From Distichodus sexfasciatus (taxonomy: Eukaryota; Chordata; Actinopteri; Characiformes; Distichodontidae): a stretch of 64,000 nucleotides of DNA. The DNA lies in NCBI GenBank assembly GCA_032718565.1, contig JAVGVS010000297.1:219685-283684 (forward strand), read 5' to 3'. Positions 1 to 10,719 of the stretch are shown here, one piece after another. Under the pieces are notes generated by a model, which ran no database searches, was not told the DNA's origin, and saw only the letters and a program-made list of their open reading frames with translations. Numbering within the stretch: position 1 is the first letter of the stretch; the number at the start of each line of letters is the position of its first letter. Position numbers and translations under genes: made by a program.

Positions 1-259
1 TTTATATAAATTAATAATATTAAATAGTTAATACAATTAATTTAACAGTATAATTGAATTCTATTAAATTATGTGATTATTATATGATTATATTAAATTA
101 TATTATTAACTTATTTAAATGTATAGGATTTGTTTTTGGTATTGTGTATGACTAAACAGACATGAAATATTTAATATTAAATAAAACTTTACACTTTGAT
201 ATAAAAGACTGACATGATGAAGTAATGATATGAATATGATATATATTAAAAATTTTAAG
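1..259. other. Intron sequence of naaladl1, AT-rich
   Basis: The stretch is very AT-rich, with no splice-flanked open segment that I can recognise. It ends in a weak AT-rich acceptor (ttttaag) at the first visible exon. The upstream exons of the same gene must lie outside the window. Confidence 0.6.
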
Positions 260-381
260 TGGATCCTTCTGGAAACGTGCTACACGGCATTAAGAAGAAA
301 GAGAAAATTTACCCTGGAGATGAGGATAGTCCGGACGTGGTCCAGCCGTATGCTGCTTACGGACCAGCTGGAAACGTCAAG
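260..381 (+). CDS. naaladl1: naaladl1 exon a (first visible)
   Basis: The exon reads DPSGNVLHGIKKKEK and then SPDVVQPYAAYGPAGNVK, the start of the protease-associated part of the ectodomain. It starts after ttttaag and ends at AAG/gtacaa, phase 0. The acceptor is weak and AT-rich, so the left edge is less certain than the right. Confidence 0.85.
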
Positions 382-3300
382 GTACAACACACACACACAC
401 ACACACACTTCCATCAACTCCCATAATGACTAGATGTAAATATATATTAACCCTAATCTTAGTAAACAAAAATAATGTTTTTGCTTCTTTTAGTTTCGCA
501 GACAGAATCTGAATTTTTTCTCGTTTTTCTTTTCTAATTAGAGGCTTACAATAACAAATTTTAGGTTTTCCCCTGTCTTTTAATGGACTATCTGGTCCTT
601 TAAAACCTTGCCTTACCATTTGAACTTACTAAAGAATAAAATAAATATTGTAAAATTACATTTTCATCACTGTTACAGTTACAATTTTCATTTATTGTCT
701 TTAAAGTGTTTCGAGTTATTAAAATCTAGATTCTTTTGAGAGAAATACACTACAATTAAAATAAAACCTGAACCAGAAACAATTACAATATTGCGCAGAA
801 AAGTCTTCTCGCAATGTAAATAAATATCACATTCTCTGTGCAACTGTTTAATTCAACAATTTACCATTTTCTCCTTCTCAAACATCCACTACATAACCCA
901 TAATCTTATTTAACATTTTATATAATCTTATAAAAATCAGATTATCTTTGTTATCAGAAAGTAAGGGACAATTGCATTTTATTGCCATTTAGTGCTGTCA
1001 TTGTAAACGAATGTTATGAACTAGGACTTTTACAATGTGGTAATAAAAGTGTGTTAAAAGTGTGTGTAGGTGTGAACCTTGTCATGTGGTCACAGGTTGT
1101 TATGGAGATGAAACATTACCGATTATAAAGTTGCTTGTTATATGACTGATAGAAGTTTTTTGTTGTTATTTTACGCAATGCTTTAAAAATATAAGGAATA
1201 AAAATGTAAAAACTGATTTTCAAATTCTGATTTGTATGTTTTTTAATTAAAAAAAGGTACTCAGTATTAAATATTAATTATTAATGTTAATATACTTTTC
1301 TTTTTCTTGGAATGGAAGTATTTTCTATTTGGCATTGATAAAGAGTAATAAATATGTCAAATTAGAATAAAAACGACATATTAAATGCACACTCAACAAT
1401 TTTGGGGGGTGGGGAGTAAATTTTGACTTGTAATTCACAGCACTGTCCACCGGGGGAAGCATTTCAGGTGCTATGCTTTTAACCATATACTGTGCTGTAT
1501 ACAATACAGGGGAAACTGGTCTACGCCAATCAAGGCAAACCGAGCGACTACGAGTATTTGAGTGAGAGGGTACCCCTGAATGGAACGATTGCTATTGTTA
1601 AATACGGCGGTGCCGGACGAGCAGCCAAGGTAAGAAAACTAGTAAGGGTTAAAGAATCAATAGGTATATTTTCTGGGGTAATGGTTTGAGCTAAATTAGT
1701 GACCATTAGTTTAGGGCACTGGATCTTGGGAGAGTCCTTTAAAATACCATTTGATCCCTGAGCAAGTCCCTTAACCCCAAGCTAACTGGGAAAATTGAGA
1801 AATGGAAGTCGCTATGGGTAATAGCTTCCAAAGAAATGATGTAAATGTGCTTGTTTAAAAGGTCACACAAAAGCACCTCTGTTCCTGAAGTTTGGGCTGA
1901 AAGTTCGGGTCTAAGGAGTCAGAAACCTGCAAGGGAAGACTCTGCTCTAAGCACTCATTATGTGGCCCAAAACTCCAATTCATAGGCTAGGAATGACCAG
2001 AAATCATGCTTACACATTGAAGTGAACATTCCACATCAACATTCCCATCAATGTTTAGTTGACTCTCGACCATTTTTTGACCAGAAACTCACATTTCTGC
2101 CTTGCCTGTACAGGCGATCAATGCAGCACCATATGGCATAGTTGGTGTCCTCGTGTACACAGAGCCCAAAGAAATGAACGACGGGCTCATGTCTGACGAG
2201 AGTGAAACATACCCCCACTCCTGGTACCTTCCTCCCTCTGGAGTGGAGAGAGGCAGCTACTCCAGTGACTTTGGTGACCCCTTAACACCCTACCTGGCTG
2301 CCAAAGGTATGTGTCGTAATTCGTAATGAAATGCGTTGAATGCTTGGAGACGGACGTTGATTGGCTCACTCCTGTTTTTCAGCCGACACTTACAGAATTC
2401 CAGAGGAAGACATCACTGGCATTCCACCAATTCCAATCCAGCCAATTGGATTTGAAGATGCTCAGAAGTTAATTTGGTGAGTCGACAGCACTGGATGTCA
2501 AGGTCTTAAAATGTTCACTGATTTGGTGCCAGGGAGTACCAATAGTTGGGCTTGGGTAAATCATCTCAGGGAACACATGCTTGGTTCTAGGGAAACAGTT
2601 CTTGATTACAGTGGAATGCTCTCTGGGAGTGACAGTGCTTGGCCCAAAGATCCAAATTTTATTTTGTAGATCCTCAAAAAATCTATGTGTTTGACAGTGA
2701 GCTTGCTGGACCTGAACCCCCTCCAGAATGGAAGGGGTCCTTCCCATGCTCCTACAACTTAGGACCAGGATTTAAGGACTCTTCCGTCTTCAGCCAAAGG
2801 TATGTAAGGAGAAAGTTAGAAAAAGTAGAGTAGAGTAAGGCTGGTTTGGGACACTTTGTGTTAGTTTCTTACCACATCTTACCAAATTAAGACTTAAACT
2901 TAAATTAAACCTAAATAGATTTTAAAGATGATTGATTAAGATTGTTTGTGGGTCAAGGGATCAGTCCTCAGCTTCGATTGGAAAGTTGAATGATTCTAAG
3001 ATGGCTTTCATGAACTAGATAAAAGCGGGTAGCTTTGCCAGGCCAAATTCGCCAGATACCAGCTGTTCCATTTCTGTCCAATAGTGAGGTGAAGCTGGAT
3101 GTGTACAACTATGGAGAGTTGAAGGACTCGTCCAACGTGATGGGGGTGATCTGGGGCAGCGTCGAGCCAGGTATTCTTGCTTGCAAACGGGTCTCTTCCC
3201 TGTGACAAGTATCTGAAGCAGTGCCCAGTTCTGGCATCTAAACTAAGTGAGTACATCAAATGAATGTGATTCCAATTTGCATCCAGATAGGTACGTTATC

Positions 3301-6102
3301 TATGGGAACCACAGGGACAGCTGGGTAAACGGGGCCATCGACCCCAGCAGTGGGACATCCGTCATGCTGGAAATCTCCAGAATCCTGGGTACAATGGTCA
3401 AGTCAGGTAAGCTGTGATTATCAAAGTATTTCACCCTGGACTTGGAGTAGATACTGAAGTATTTTGACTTTTATATTATTTAACAGTACTTGAGAACAAG
3501 AGCAGTATTTTTTTACAACATCAAGTTGTCTTTCTCTTGGAAAGGAAAATGGCGACCCAGGCGCACCATCATCTTCGGAAGCTGGGGTGCTGAAGAGTTC
3601 GGTCTGATCGGATCTGCAGAGTATGCAGAGGTAACCAACAATTGCTCATTTTTAAATTCCAAGCTATTGCGCTAGCTTTATTAGTTTTCATTCTTATGTT
3701 GGTCTTATGATACTGATCTCCAAATTCCCAATGTCATGTTGGTGACGTTTGCAGGAATACATCAGCAAACTCAGCCAGCGAACTGTGGCTTACATCAACG
3801 TGGACATCTCAGTATTCGGTAGAGTCATTTGCCCTTTGTCCAAAGTTGCAATTATTTTATAGTCCAGTGAGTTACTGAGTTACTTCACCACAGTTTGCTC
3901 TTAAAAGACAATAAAAACCTGGCAATAACAGTCTAATGAGAACATCTCGGTCCTCACCTGCAGCAAATGCCACCCTGACAGCGTCTGCATCCCCAATCAC
4001 CCAGAATGTCATCTTTACTGCCACCCAACAGGTCAGTGCTTGGACCCCGATCTTGTCCCTTATCTGTTTTTGGTTTTAGAAAAGGCAAAAAATGAAAAGC
4101 AAACTTGGTTAAAGTTAAAACTGTCCAATACAAGTTTGTGTTTCGCTTTCTCAGGTGAATATACCAGGTTCTAACACTGTGTCGGTGTACAAAAACTGGA
4201 TCAAATTCGCTAACAGAACCAGCCCAACTTACGGAAACATCCCCAAGTATGACAGCCACACTTCAGTTGCTAATCTCGCTTTCCTGAAATCAGAGTGCAC
4301 CTTTACTAGTCAGATTAGCTTCATGTATATACAGACATTTGTTGTCATTATATCTAAAAAAATAAAATGGGAAAATAATAGACCATTTGCGGAAAAATAC
4401 TTAAAAATTGCTGTATTTGTTTTTCCCCCTTTCACCTCTTTATTCCCTTCTTCTTTTTTCCTCTTTCTGCAGTGTGAGATTCATGACAGGAGCTGGAAGC
4501 GATTACGCCCCGTTTATGCATTACCTGGGAATATCCTCGATAGACATGTCCTATACTTACGACAAGGTATTACTTATTCATTCTTGAAGATAAGGTCAGG
4601 GGTTCCAATCCTACCTCCAGCATTGCCATCAATGGGTCCCTCCCCTCTCAGGGAGACATCATGTCTGTCTTTCCATTCGTATTTTTGTCATTTTTTAGAG
4701 CAAAACCAGTGCACGGATCTACCCTGCATACCACACAGCCTATGACACTTTCAATTACGCATCCAAATTCATCGACCCAGGTGTGAGAACATCCTGTGTT
4801 TTTGTTTCCATTCTTAAGACATTTCCCAATCTTGACAAAGCTAAATTAGAGCAGGCATTTGCTGTATTCCGAGGTTTAAAACTAGTTATTAGGGACTGGC
4901 GTGCATCTTTAAGAAGGTTTATTTTTTAAAATGTAAAGAAACGCAGAAGATGCACAATTTTGGAGGCTCTACGGATTTACAAACACTGATGCTTTCCCTC
5001 CTGAATACGACTCATCTATCTGTTTGCGCAGGATTCACCAGCCACCAGGCGGTAGGGAGGACGGCAGGCAACGTCCTGGTGCGACTGGCCGACAGCCTGC
5101 TGCTGCCATTCAACTGCAGTGACTATGCTGAGAGTCTGGAGCTCTACCTCAGTGAATCCCTGAAGAATTTTGAAGCTGCGCTACAGGCCAAAAACATTCC
5201 CATGGGTACGATTAATGCCATAGTTACCACAAAAGCTAAAAATGCTAAGGTTGCCTACAATGAATAAAGGTTCAAATGAACTGTATCAGCAACACCACAA
5301 CTCTCCTTAACTCCCCCAAGTCAGTTTTTAGCAGTCATTATCTCTCTCCAAACCCGCTAGTTAAGCTTTGCTAGCTTTGCTTTACATTACCAGCAGCCCC
5401 AACCAGACGTCTTGCTTTTTGACTCCAGAATCCCTAAAGGAAGCAGTGAAGTCCTTCCGAACTGCAGCGACAAATCTGGACAGCGTCATGCGCAAGTCGG
5501 ACCTTGCCAACGAGATGTAGGTGGACTCCGCGTGTCTGGGTAGCCCTAAATGAAAATGCTGGAAAATTTTCAACATTTTCAAAGCAGTGGACAAAGAAAC
5601 ATATCGCTTTCCTTCTCTGCCTGGTAGACCCCTGAAAATCCGCCGGATCAATGACCAGCTTATGCTGCTGGACCGGGCGTTTGTAAACCCGACGGCCTTC
5701 CCAGACAAATACGGATTCAGGTATGATTCAACAATGTCTGGCATGTTTGGATACTCAAGTAGATTTGGCCACTTGATGGTTTTCCACTGGTCAATCTCAA
5801 GAAGCTTTGGCATCAAATTTAAGGGTCTATAACAAAATTTAAGGCTACCTAAAAATGGTCGACAGCACCAGAAGTACATGTGTTGAATGTTCCCTCTTGA
5901 TTTCCCCCTCACCAGGCACGTGATCTGGGCATCCAGGTCATCAACGGTGCCTACATTCCCTGGGTTGGCGGACGCAGTGCAAAAGGCTCAGCAGACTGGT
6001 TTGCAGCAGGACTGGAATCAAGTGCACAAGCACCTCTCCATCGTCACTCAGGCCATCTCCGGTGCAGCCCACACCCTTGCCGAGGCCCACGCCCCCTCGT
6101 AA
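260..6102 (+). CDS. naaladl1: naaladl1, 3' part: NAALADase-like 1 zinc peptidase (17 visible exons)
   Basis: This gene encodes a member of the M28B transferrin-receptor/glutamate carboxypeptidase II family, normally a type II membrane ectoenzyme with a two-zinc site that removes residues from peptides. Seventeen exons join in frame: 260-381, 1510-1629, 2114-2306, 2383-2476, 2698-2799, 3085-3170, 3287-3406, 3545-3630, 3755-3818, 3964-4031, 4155-4246, 4473-4566, 4699-4780, 5032-5205, 5429-5516, 5628-5720, 5916-6102. They give about 620 residues; human NAALADL1 has 740, so roughly 120 N-terminal residues (tail, membrane segment, start of the ectodomain) are outside the window. Zinc and catalytic motifs are all present: NHRDSW, AIDPSSG, WGAEEFG, INVDIS and AYHTAY. 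Motifs such as SWYLPPSGVERGSY and WGAEEFGLIGS favour NAALADL1 over FOLH1 or NAALAD2. The position equivalent to the GCPII arginine patch (ASGRARY) reads SSIDMSY, so NAAG hydrolysis is not expected. Stop codon TAA at 6100-6102. Confidence 0.93.
382..1509 (+). other. naaladl1 intron with CA repeat
   Basis: A 1.1-kb AT-rich intron. A short CA repeat (387-408) follows the donor almost at once. I see no other exon or element. Confidence 0.7.
1510..1629 (+). CDS. naaladl1: naaladl1 exon b
   Basis: Forty codons, phase 0 at both ends, between tacag and gtaaga. Reads GKLVYANQGKPSDYEYL and then IAIVKYGGAGRAAK. This matches the family's VYANRG and RYGGVGRG stretches in the protease-associated domain. 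Confidence 0.92.
1700..1840 (+). repeat. Degenerate SINE remnant in naaladl1 intron
   Basis: Contains 'gatccctgagcaagtccctt' and a tail-like 'aagtcgct...atgatgtaaatgt'. These are the same word order as the better-preserved fish SINE at 43.2-43.4 kb. Old and diverged. Confidence 0.5.
2114..2306 (+). CDS. naaladl1: naaladl1 exon c
   Basis: Starts after gtacag and ends AAAG/gtatgt. Reads APYGIVGVLVYTEPKEMNDG, SWYLPPSGVERGSY and FGDPLTPYLAAK. The last two are the clearest NAALADL1 signatures in the window. Confidence 0.95.
2383..2476 (+). CDS. naaladl1: naaladl1 exon d
   Basis: Starts after tgtttttcag and ends TG/gtgagt. Reads YRIPEEDITGIPPIPIQPIG then FEDAQKLI, the conserved segment ahead of the apical domain's end. 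The split codon completes as Cys with the next exon. Confidence 0.93.
2698..2799 (+). CDS. naaladl1: naaladl1 exon e
   Basis: Starts after tttgacag and ends AAAG/gtatgt. Reads PPPEWKGSFPCSYNLGPGF, aligned with the W-G-x-L-x-x-x-Y-x-x-GPGF pattern of the family. Confidence 0.93.
3085..3170 (+). CDS. naaladl1: naaladl1 exon f
   Basis: Starts after ccaatag and ends CCAG/gtattc. Reads KLDVYNYGELKDSSNVMGVI then WGSVEP. The last residues are the GxxEPD turn just before the catalytic His. Confidence 0.93.
3287..3406 (+). CDS. naaladl1: naaladl1 exon g: first zinc ligands
   Basis: Starts after atccag and ends TCAG/gtaagc. Carries YGNHRDSWVNGAIDPSSGTS. The His and the Asp of IDP correspond to the zinc-ligand His and the zinc-bridging Asp of GCPII. 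Confidence 0.95.
3545..3630 (+). CDS. naaladl1: naaladl1 exon h: catalytic Glu pair
   Basis: Starts after ttggaaag and ends GAG/gtaacc. Reads KWRPRRTIIFGSWGAEEFGL then IGSAEYAE. The EE pair supplies the general base and a zinc ligand in this family. Confidence 0.95.
3755..3818 (+). CDS. naaladl1: naaladl1 exon i: zinc-ligand Asp
   Basis: Starts after tttgcag and ends TTCG/gtagag. Reads KLSQRTVAYINVDISVF. The Asp of INVDIS is the zinc ligand matching INADSS in GCPII. Confidence 0.93.
3964..4031 (+). CDS. naaladl1: naaladl1 exon j
   Basis: Starts after cacctgcag and ends CAG/gtcagt. Reads ANATLTASASPITQNVIF, with a likely N-glycosylation site (NAT). Confidence 0.92.
4155..4246 (+). CDS. naaladl1: naaladl1 exon k
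   Basis: Starts after ctttctcag and ends CCCAA/gtatga. Reads SVYKNWIKFANRTSPTYG, matching the family stretch SIYDNWIRYFNRSSPVYG. Another NRT sequon is present. Confidence 0.93.
4473..4566 (+). CDS. naaladl1: naaladl1 exon l
   Basis: Starts after tttctgcag and ends AAG/gtatta. Reads MTGAGSDYAPFMHYLGISSI then DMSYTYDK. GAGSDY is the conserved GSGNDF-type loop. The SSIDMSY stretch replaces the Arg-bearing ASGRARY of GCPII. Confidence 0.94.
4699..4780 (+). CDS. naaladl1: naaladl1 exon m: last zinc-ligand His
   Basis: Starts after attttttag and ends CCAG/gtgtga. Reads TSARIYPAYHTAYDTFNYAS. The His of AYHTAY is the final zinc ligand, matching YHSVYET in GCPII. Confidence 0.94.
5032..5205 (+). CDS. 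naaladl1: naaladl1 exon n
   Basis: Starts after tttgcgcag and ends ATGG/gtacga. Reads GFTSHQAVGRTAGNVLVRLA then DSLLLPFNCSDYAESL, the start of the transferrin-receptor-like dimerisation (helical) domain. Confidence 0.94.
5429..5516 (+). CDS. naaladl1: naaladl1 exon o
   Basis: Starts after gactccag and ends GAGAT/gtaggt. Reads SLKEAVKSFRTAATNLDSV, a helix of the dimerisation domain. A stop codon overlaps the donor (atgtag), so an unspliced transcript would terminate here. Confidence 0.9.
5628..5720 (+). CDS. naaladl1: naaladl1 exon p
   Basis: Starts after ctggtag and ends TTCAG/gtatga. Reads LKIRRINDQLMLLDRAFVNP then FPDKYGF, matching the family's RMLNDQLMLLERTFLNP. Confidence 0.94.
5916..6102 (+). 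CDS. naaladl1: naaladl1 last coding exon
   Basis: Starts after tcaccag and ends at TAA. Reads HVIWASRSSTVPTFPGLADA, then QLSIV-type helix residues HLSIVTQAISGAAHTLAEAH. This is the expected C-terminus for the family. Confidence 0.94.
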
Positions 6103-6390
6103 CCATGGATCTGAATCCAGGAAATTGGCCAATCCCCCCACTACCATTTCTCCACTCCAGGACCCCACCATCATCCAGATCCGATCATCGGCTAGCAAAC
6201 CGCACCCAGATTGCTGAGTTGAAGGACGTGGCAACAAATAATGCCACTGATGACTTGCCAAAGAAACTGATGGAATTTTCAGTCCTGGTGAAGCAACCTG
6301 CATTATAATTGTAGAAGAATTAATTGTAATAACGTCTATGCAAACCTGGAAATATTAATGTTAATAATAAACTATGACCAAGGACATGTT
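6103..6390 (+). other. naaladl1: naaladl1 3' untranslated region
   Basis: Sequence from the stop codon to about 20 bases past the AATAAA at 6366-6371. No coding signal. The exact cleavage site is inferred. Confidence 0.7.
6366..6371 (+). terminator. naaladl1: naaladl1 poly(A) signal AATAAA
   Basis: A perfect AATAAA hexamer 264 bases after the naaladl1 stop codon, in an AT-rich context. Confidence 0.75.
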
Positions 6391-6401
6391 CAGAGGCATG
6401 A

Positions 6402-6407
6402 TTTATT
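6402..6407 (-). terminator. arvcf: Candidate arvcf poly(A) signal (AATAAA on - strand)
   Basis: tttatt on the + strand gives AATAAA on the - strand, about 30 bases from the opposing naaladl1 signal. If arvcf uses it, the two 3' ends overlap. Other - strand hexamers exist at 10037-10042 and 10122-10127, so the choice is not settled by sequence alone. Confidence 0.4.
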
Positions 6408-6689
6408 GAAAACACACCAAAGACTCTACAAAGTTGTACTGTCTGCTTGATTCTAACAAGTGTGGTAACTCTTTTTCCCCTTTTGGGGTGTTAGTAAAAT
6501 GAACAATAGTACATTCTGGCGTTGTGGCACTGATCTCGAGCTCTAGGAAAGACGAGTGACTTCCCCCTCTACGTAATCAAACCCATCTTTTAAAATGTGT
6601 AAATTCTTTTTCTGAAGTATATATTACAATGTAATACAAGGCAAATCCACGACCGGTCTAGACTACACTAAAGGCGTGGAGTGGGTTAA

Positions 6690-7500
6690 GGGGAGGTGGA
6701 GATAGGGTTTGAGATAGGGATTGAAATTGAAATCATGATTGAGTTAGAGACAAATAGATTTCATGACCAACACTGAGATAACAATATTGAGAGATTAGGA
6801 GCAAGATACTCAGAGGAGTGACAGACAGAGATGGACACTGAGATAAAAGTTGACGGAGACTGAGATAGCAAACGATAGCTATATAGACTAAGATAGTGAC
6901 AGACAGCAACAGAGATTGAGATAGAAATCGGTCAAAACCGAGTGAGTGAGATGGACAGCAACAGTGAGATAGTGACAGAAACTGAGACCGGATTAGAGAT
7001 AGGGACAGCTTGAAATTGAGATAGTGGCAGACAATGATGAGAATGAGACAATGATAGTGACAAGTGGCAATAAAAACTGAGATAGAAGTTGAGAGAGATT
7101 AAGACAGCGATGGAGATTGAGACAGAAGACTGAGATGACAGATTGAGATAGTAAGAGATCAAGATAGAGATAATGACAGATAGTGCTAGAACTTGAGACA
7201 GCAGAAGACAGCGACAGATCAAGACTGAGATAATGACAGACTGAGACTGAGATAGAGACAGACAGCAATACAGAGTGAGTCAGAAGTTGAGTTAGTCTGA
7301 GATATTAACATGATGACGTTGAGATTGTGATTGAGATCGACAAGACAAGAAGTTGATCACGATTGAGACAGACGGGGACAGAGATTGAGATGAATGGTGA
7401 GATAGTTTGAGATAGTGACTTACGATCAAGACTGAGATAACGACAGAGACTGAGATAGGAGAAGACTGATACAGATATAGTGATGGAGACGGGGACAGGA
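6690..7500. repeat. Degenerate GA-rich array (gagatagtgacagagat-like units)
   Basis: About 800 bases are built of imperfect repeats of short words such as gagatag, gacagaga and gattgagat, with purines on the + strand. No unit length is kept cleanly, so this is an old minisatellite rather than a microsatellite. Confidence 0.8.
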
Positions 7501-9845
7501 GGGGGGTTTTAAGGACCAGTTACAACAAAGAGCTCGATATAAAACACAGTTACTCTTTTCAGTCGAACACAGAGCAGGGTTAAGGCACATATGATGCTTA
7601 CAAACACGTCTGCTACCAGGTTGTATACGCACTGTGTGTGAGTGTGTTTCGGATGCTCAGAATAAGCAATATCTACAAAGGTGGGTTGTCCACTTGCTCC
7701 CCTTTGCCCCACAATATTGAGTTTCATTCTTCGTCCATAAATACACACTATAAATCTGACGCTAAATTATGTGATCGCAGATTCCAACTCGGTAACACTA
7801 TACAATAACAAAATCCTTTGGTTGAACGACTGCAGCAAGGCAGTCAGGATCGGACAGTCATTGTTATCCTCGAACACAGACACACACAAAAAACGTGGGG
7901 ATATAGAATATATTTCTTCTTCCAAAATTAAAGTTAATACACAAAGCTACTTGTTTTTTTGTTATTAGAAGTCTCTGTTATAACACTATGTAAAAAAACA
8001 ACCCCAACAAAAAGTGTCACATGACGACGGAACGCAGGCACATGCTACTCGGTTACGGCTCACATGATGGACGACGTCTTCCAGATACCTTCCAGAACCC
8101 TTTGTTCTCAAAGTTAGCAGAGAACTTACACTAAGCGTTCCATATCGTAAAACAAAAAACAAAAATTACAACTTTTTTTTTGCAGCATTTTCAGAACCAT
8201 CTCTCGGGGGGGGGAAAAAGAAAACCAACACCATCCGAAGTTTTTCAAGCTACAGAAAGGAAATGTGTCACAGTTCAATTTACACCATGAAGAGATGGAA
8301 AAATTACATTTTTTCCCATGCCATCACGTCTGCTACAGTTTCAATTATTAATTTTTGACTGAAAACATTAGAGCGCAAATTCTCAAATTCACCATCTTCC
8401 CAAATATCAACCCGTGACTGCTTTTAATGAAATGTTTTGGCAACCGACCCCAATTTACAAAATTTGTGTTTTCACAGTTTAAAAAAAAGGTGAAGATATA
8501 TTTTTTCTTGTTTTTAAACTTTTTGAAAATATAGATTATAAATAGACAATGTTTGTTAGCTGTTTTAACCACACTGTTAAATTAAGCGATTATTTAACTT
8601 TTTTTTTGTCTTTTGTTGTTTTTTACAAACAATGCGATGCTTTATCCACTGCATGCAATCTGCAAAACTGATGCGTTATGGATACACACCTAGCAATGTA
8701 TAAAGACAGTTAAAAGTTTTTTTTGTTGTTTCTTCATTGTTTTTTTCTTTCCATTTTTCTTTCCTAATATACATTTACAAAAAAAAAATATATATATATA
8801 AAACGTTTTACATTTTCTCTTCCCGGTAACAGCCCTGTCCCACTCCAAAAAAAATAAAATAAACACCCATCGTTCACAGCATTTTGAAATGTTCAATTCT
8901 TGTTGCAAACTGAATTTTTGCGTTTTTCAAAAATGTCCATCGGCCCTCTGCAAGTCACCGTTATCCAACCCAAATGTCAATTTTTGGATTTTTGACCACT
9001 TGTGTAACCTTGTAGCTACTCTTCAACCAAAAAATGTGCTAATTTTGCGAACGTCATCTCTCAGGGATTTGTTAGCAGCATAAAGCGTGAAGTATGCTAA
9101 CATTTCCCCAATGACTGTTCACGCTGTTAACACGCTAGCATTTTTGTCTTTTTTACATTAAAGTACAAAATGTGTATCGTAAAAGGTCATGTAAACACAG
9201 TGTTAATGGATTATGCAAAACCGGCGGTTGGAGCACCTTACAGACATGCCCCCCTCCCGAAATCTGAACCGCAAACCTTTTTCCGTCCCATAACGCAACG
9301 GCCGTCAAAGCCAGCAATCGAAAACCTTCATTAAAAAAAACAACTTCATTGCCAACGGAAACTCGAAATGCGAAAAATATTCTTGAAAAAAAGAAAGAGG
9401 CTTTCCACAAACAAGTCACAAACCGATAAAAAAGAAGCGCAAACAAAAGAGGCAAATTCCATATTTTTCCATCAAGAAAAACGAAAAACAAAAATTCTCT
9501 TTTCACTCCTCATTTCACCGTCTTTCCAGTACACATACTCGTCCACAACGTCACTTTCCATTTGCTTCCACACTTCCGTCCATCCCTCCAAAGCAGCAAA
9601 TCCCAGCAGTCCGTTGGCATTCCACGTTGCGTTTGGCCTGAATGGGAATGTACAGTACTTCATTGTTGCCGCTTTCTTTCTTTTCTTTTTTCTTTTTTTT
9701 GTAATTTCGTCCCCCCAAAATCTCGGGGGCGAATGAAAGTGGGTAAAAGTCTGCTGATGGTTCCACGTCGCCGGGCAAGTCGTGTACAGAATGGCAGTGG
9801 TGGAGTGTGGTCCTGGTGGGATTTTTCGGCTACTGTTAGCTACAC
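7501..9845 (-). other. arvcf: Probable arvcf 3' untranslated exon
   Basis: A repeat-poor block with T-runs and no credible coding exon. At its right edge the - strand reads tctgtttttccacag, a good splice acceptor. A donor-like GTAGGT lies just after the arvcf stop codon (12542-12547). The intervening 2.7 kb is full of repeats, as expected of an intron. This is inference from sequence; the left limit is unknown and may reach 6.4 kb. Confidence 0.45.
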
Positions 9846-10193
9846 CTGTGGAAAAACAGACGTATGGGGGTGGTACCAGAGTCAGAAATAGCTAGCTGCA
9901 CTTTTTTTGAGGTAAAAACCACGCTGTATGTGAAGTTTACAGCAATTCCACAATTGGGCCTCATTTGCCTCATTTGTTCGTGAGATTTGCCATTATCTCA
10001 GAAAGTAGTCTAGGAATGTCAAAAATGGATCTTACATTTTATTGTGTAAGTAGCAAAACTCTAGCTTACTGGGTTTTCTTCGATGCTACAGGTGTCACGA
10101 ATGCAAGTAAGACCAAACAACTTTATTAAAAAATAATTTACAGTGAAACTCAAGAGGAGATTATAAATAAATAACACTTAATAAAATGAGATA

Positions 10194-10719
10194 CAGTGGT
10201 ACCTCAGTTCTTGAACCGCTTAAACTACAAACATTTTGGAGTACTTTTTTTCTTGGCCAAATTTGAGCTTGCAGTACGAACGAAATCTTGGAAGACCAAC
10301 GGAGCGCTGCATCATGTTTTATACTGGAAACTGCAAAATTGCATAAAAGGGGAACTTTTTCCAACCAATTACTATTTTGCACTTCGACTTGACGCCAGAT
10401 AAACTTGTATGACAGTTGGGCATCAGTTGATTGGCTTTATTTGATACAAACAATTGTAAAATTCCACGGAGCGCACTACAAAATGCAACAACTCAGCACT
10501 CAAACATTACTTTTGATCCAAGTTGTCAGAATTACTTACTTTGTACTTGGATCAACCAAAAATACAACCTTTCATGTGCAGAACCATCAAATTGATGATG
10601 TATTTTTGGGGGCTGGGAACAGATTAATTTTTTTAACATTGATTCTTATGGAGAAAATTAACTCGGAAGTTCAAACCGCCTTCGGGAAAGGACAAGGTTC
10701 GAACATTGAGGTACCACTG
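10194..10719. mobile_element. Mariner/Tc1-type MITE with terminal inverted repeats and TA duplication
   Basis: The ends read cagtggtacctcagttcttg and, inverted, cagtggtacctcaatgttcg, flanked by TA on both sides (10192-10193 and 10720-10721). At 526 bp with no transposase it is non-autonomous. Confidence 0.85.

Noticed and set aside
4155..4745. 196-codon + strand frame
   Set aside because: It starts in a real naaladl1 exon but runs through the following intron and then reads the next exon out of frame; the spliced exons 4155-4246 and 4473-4566 explain it.
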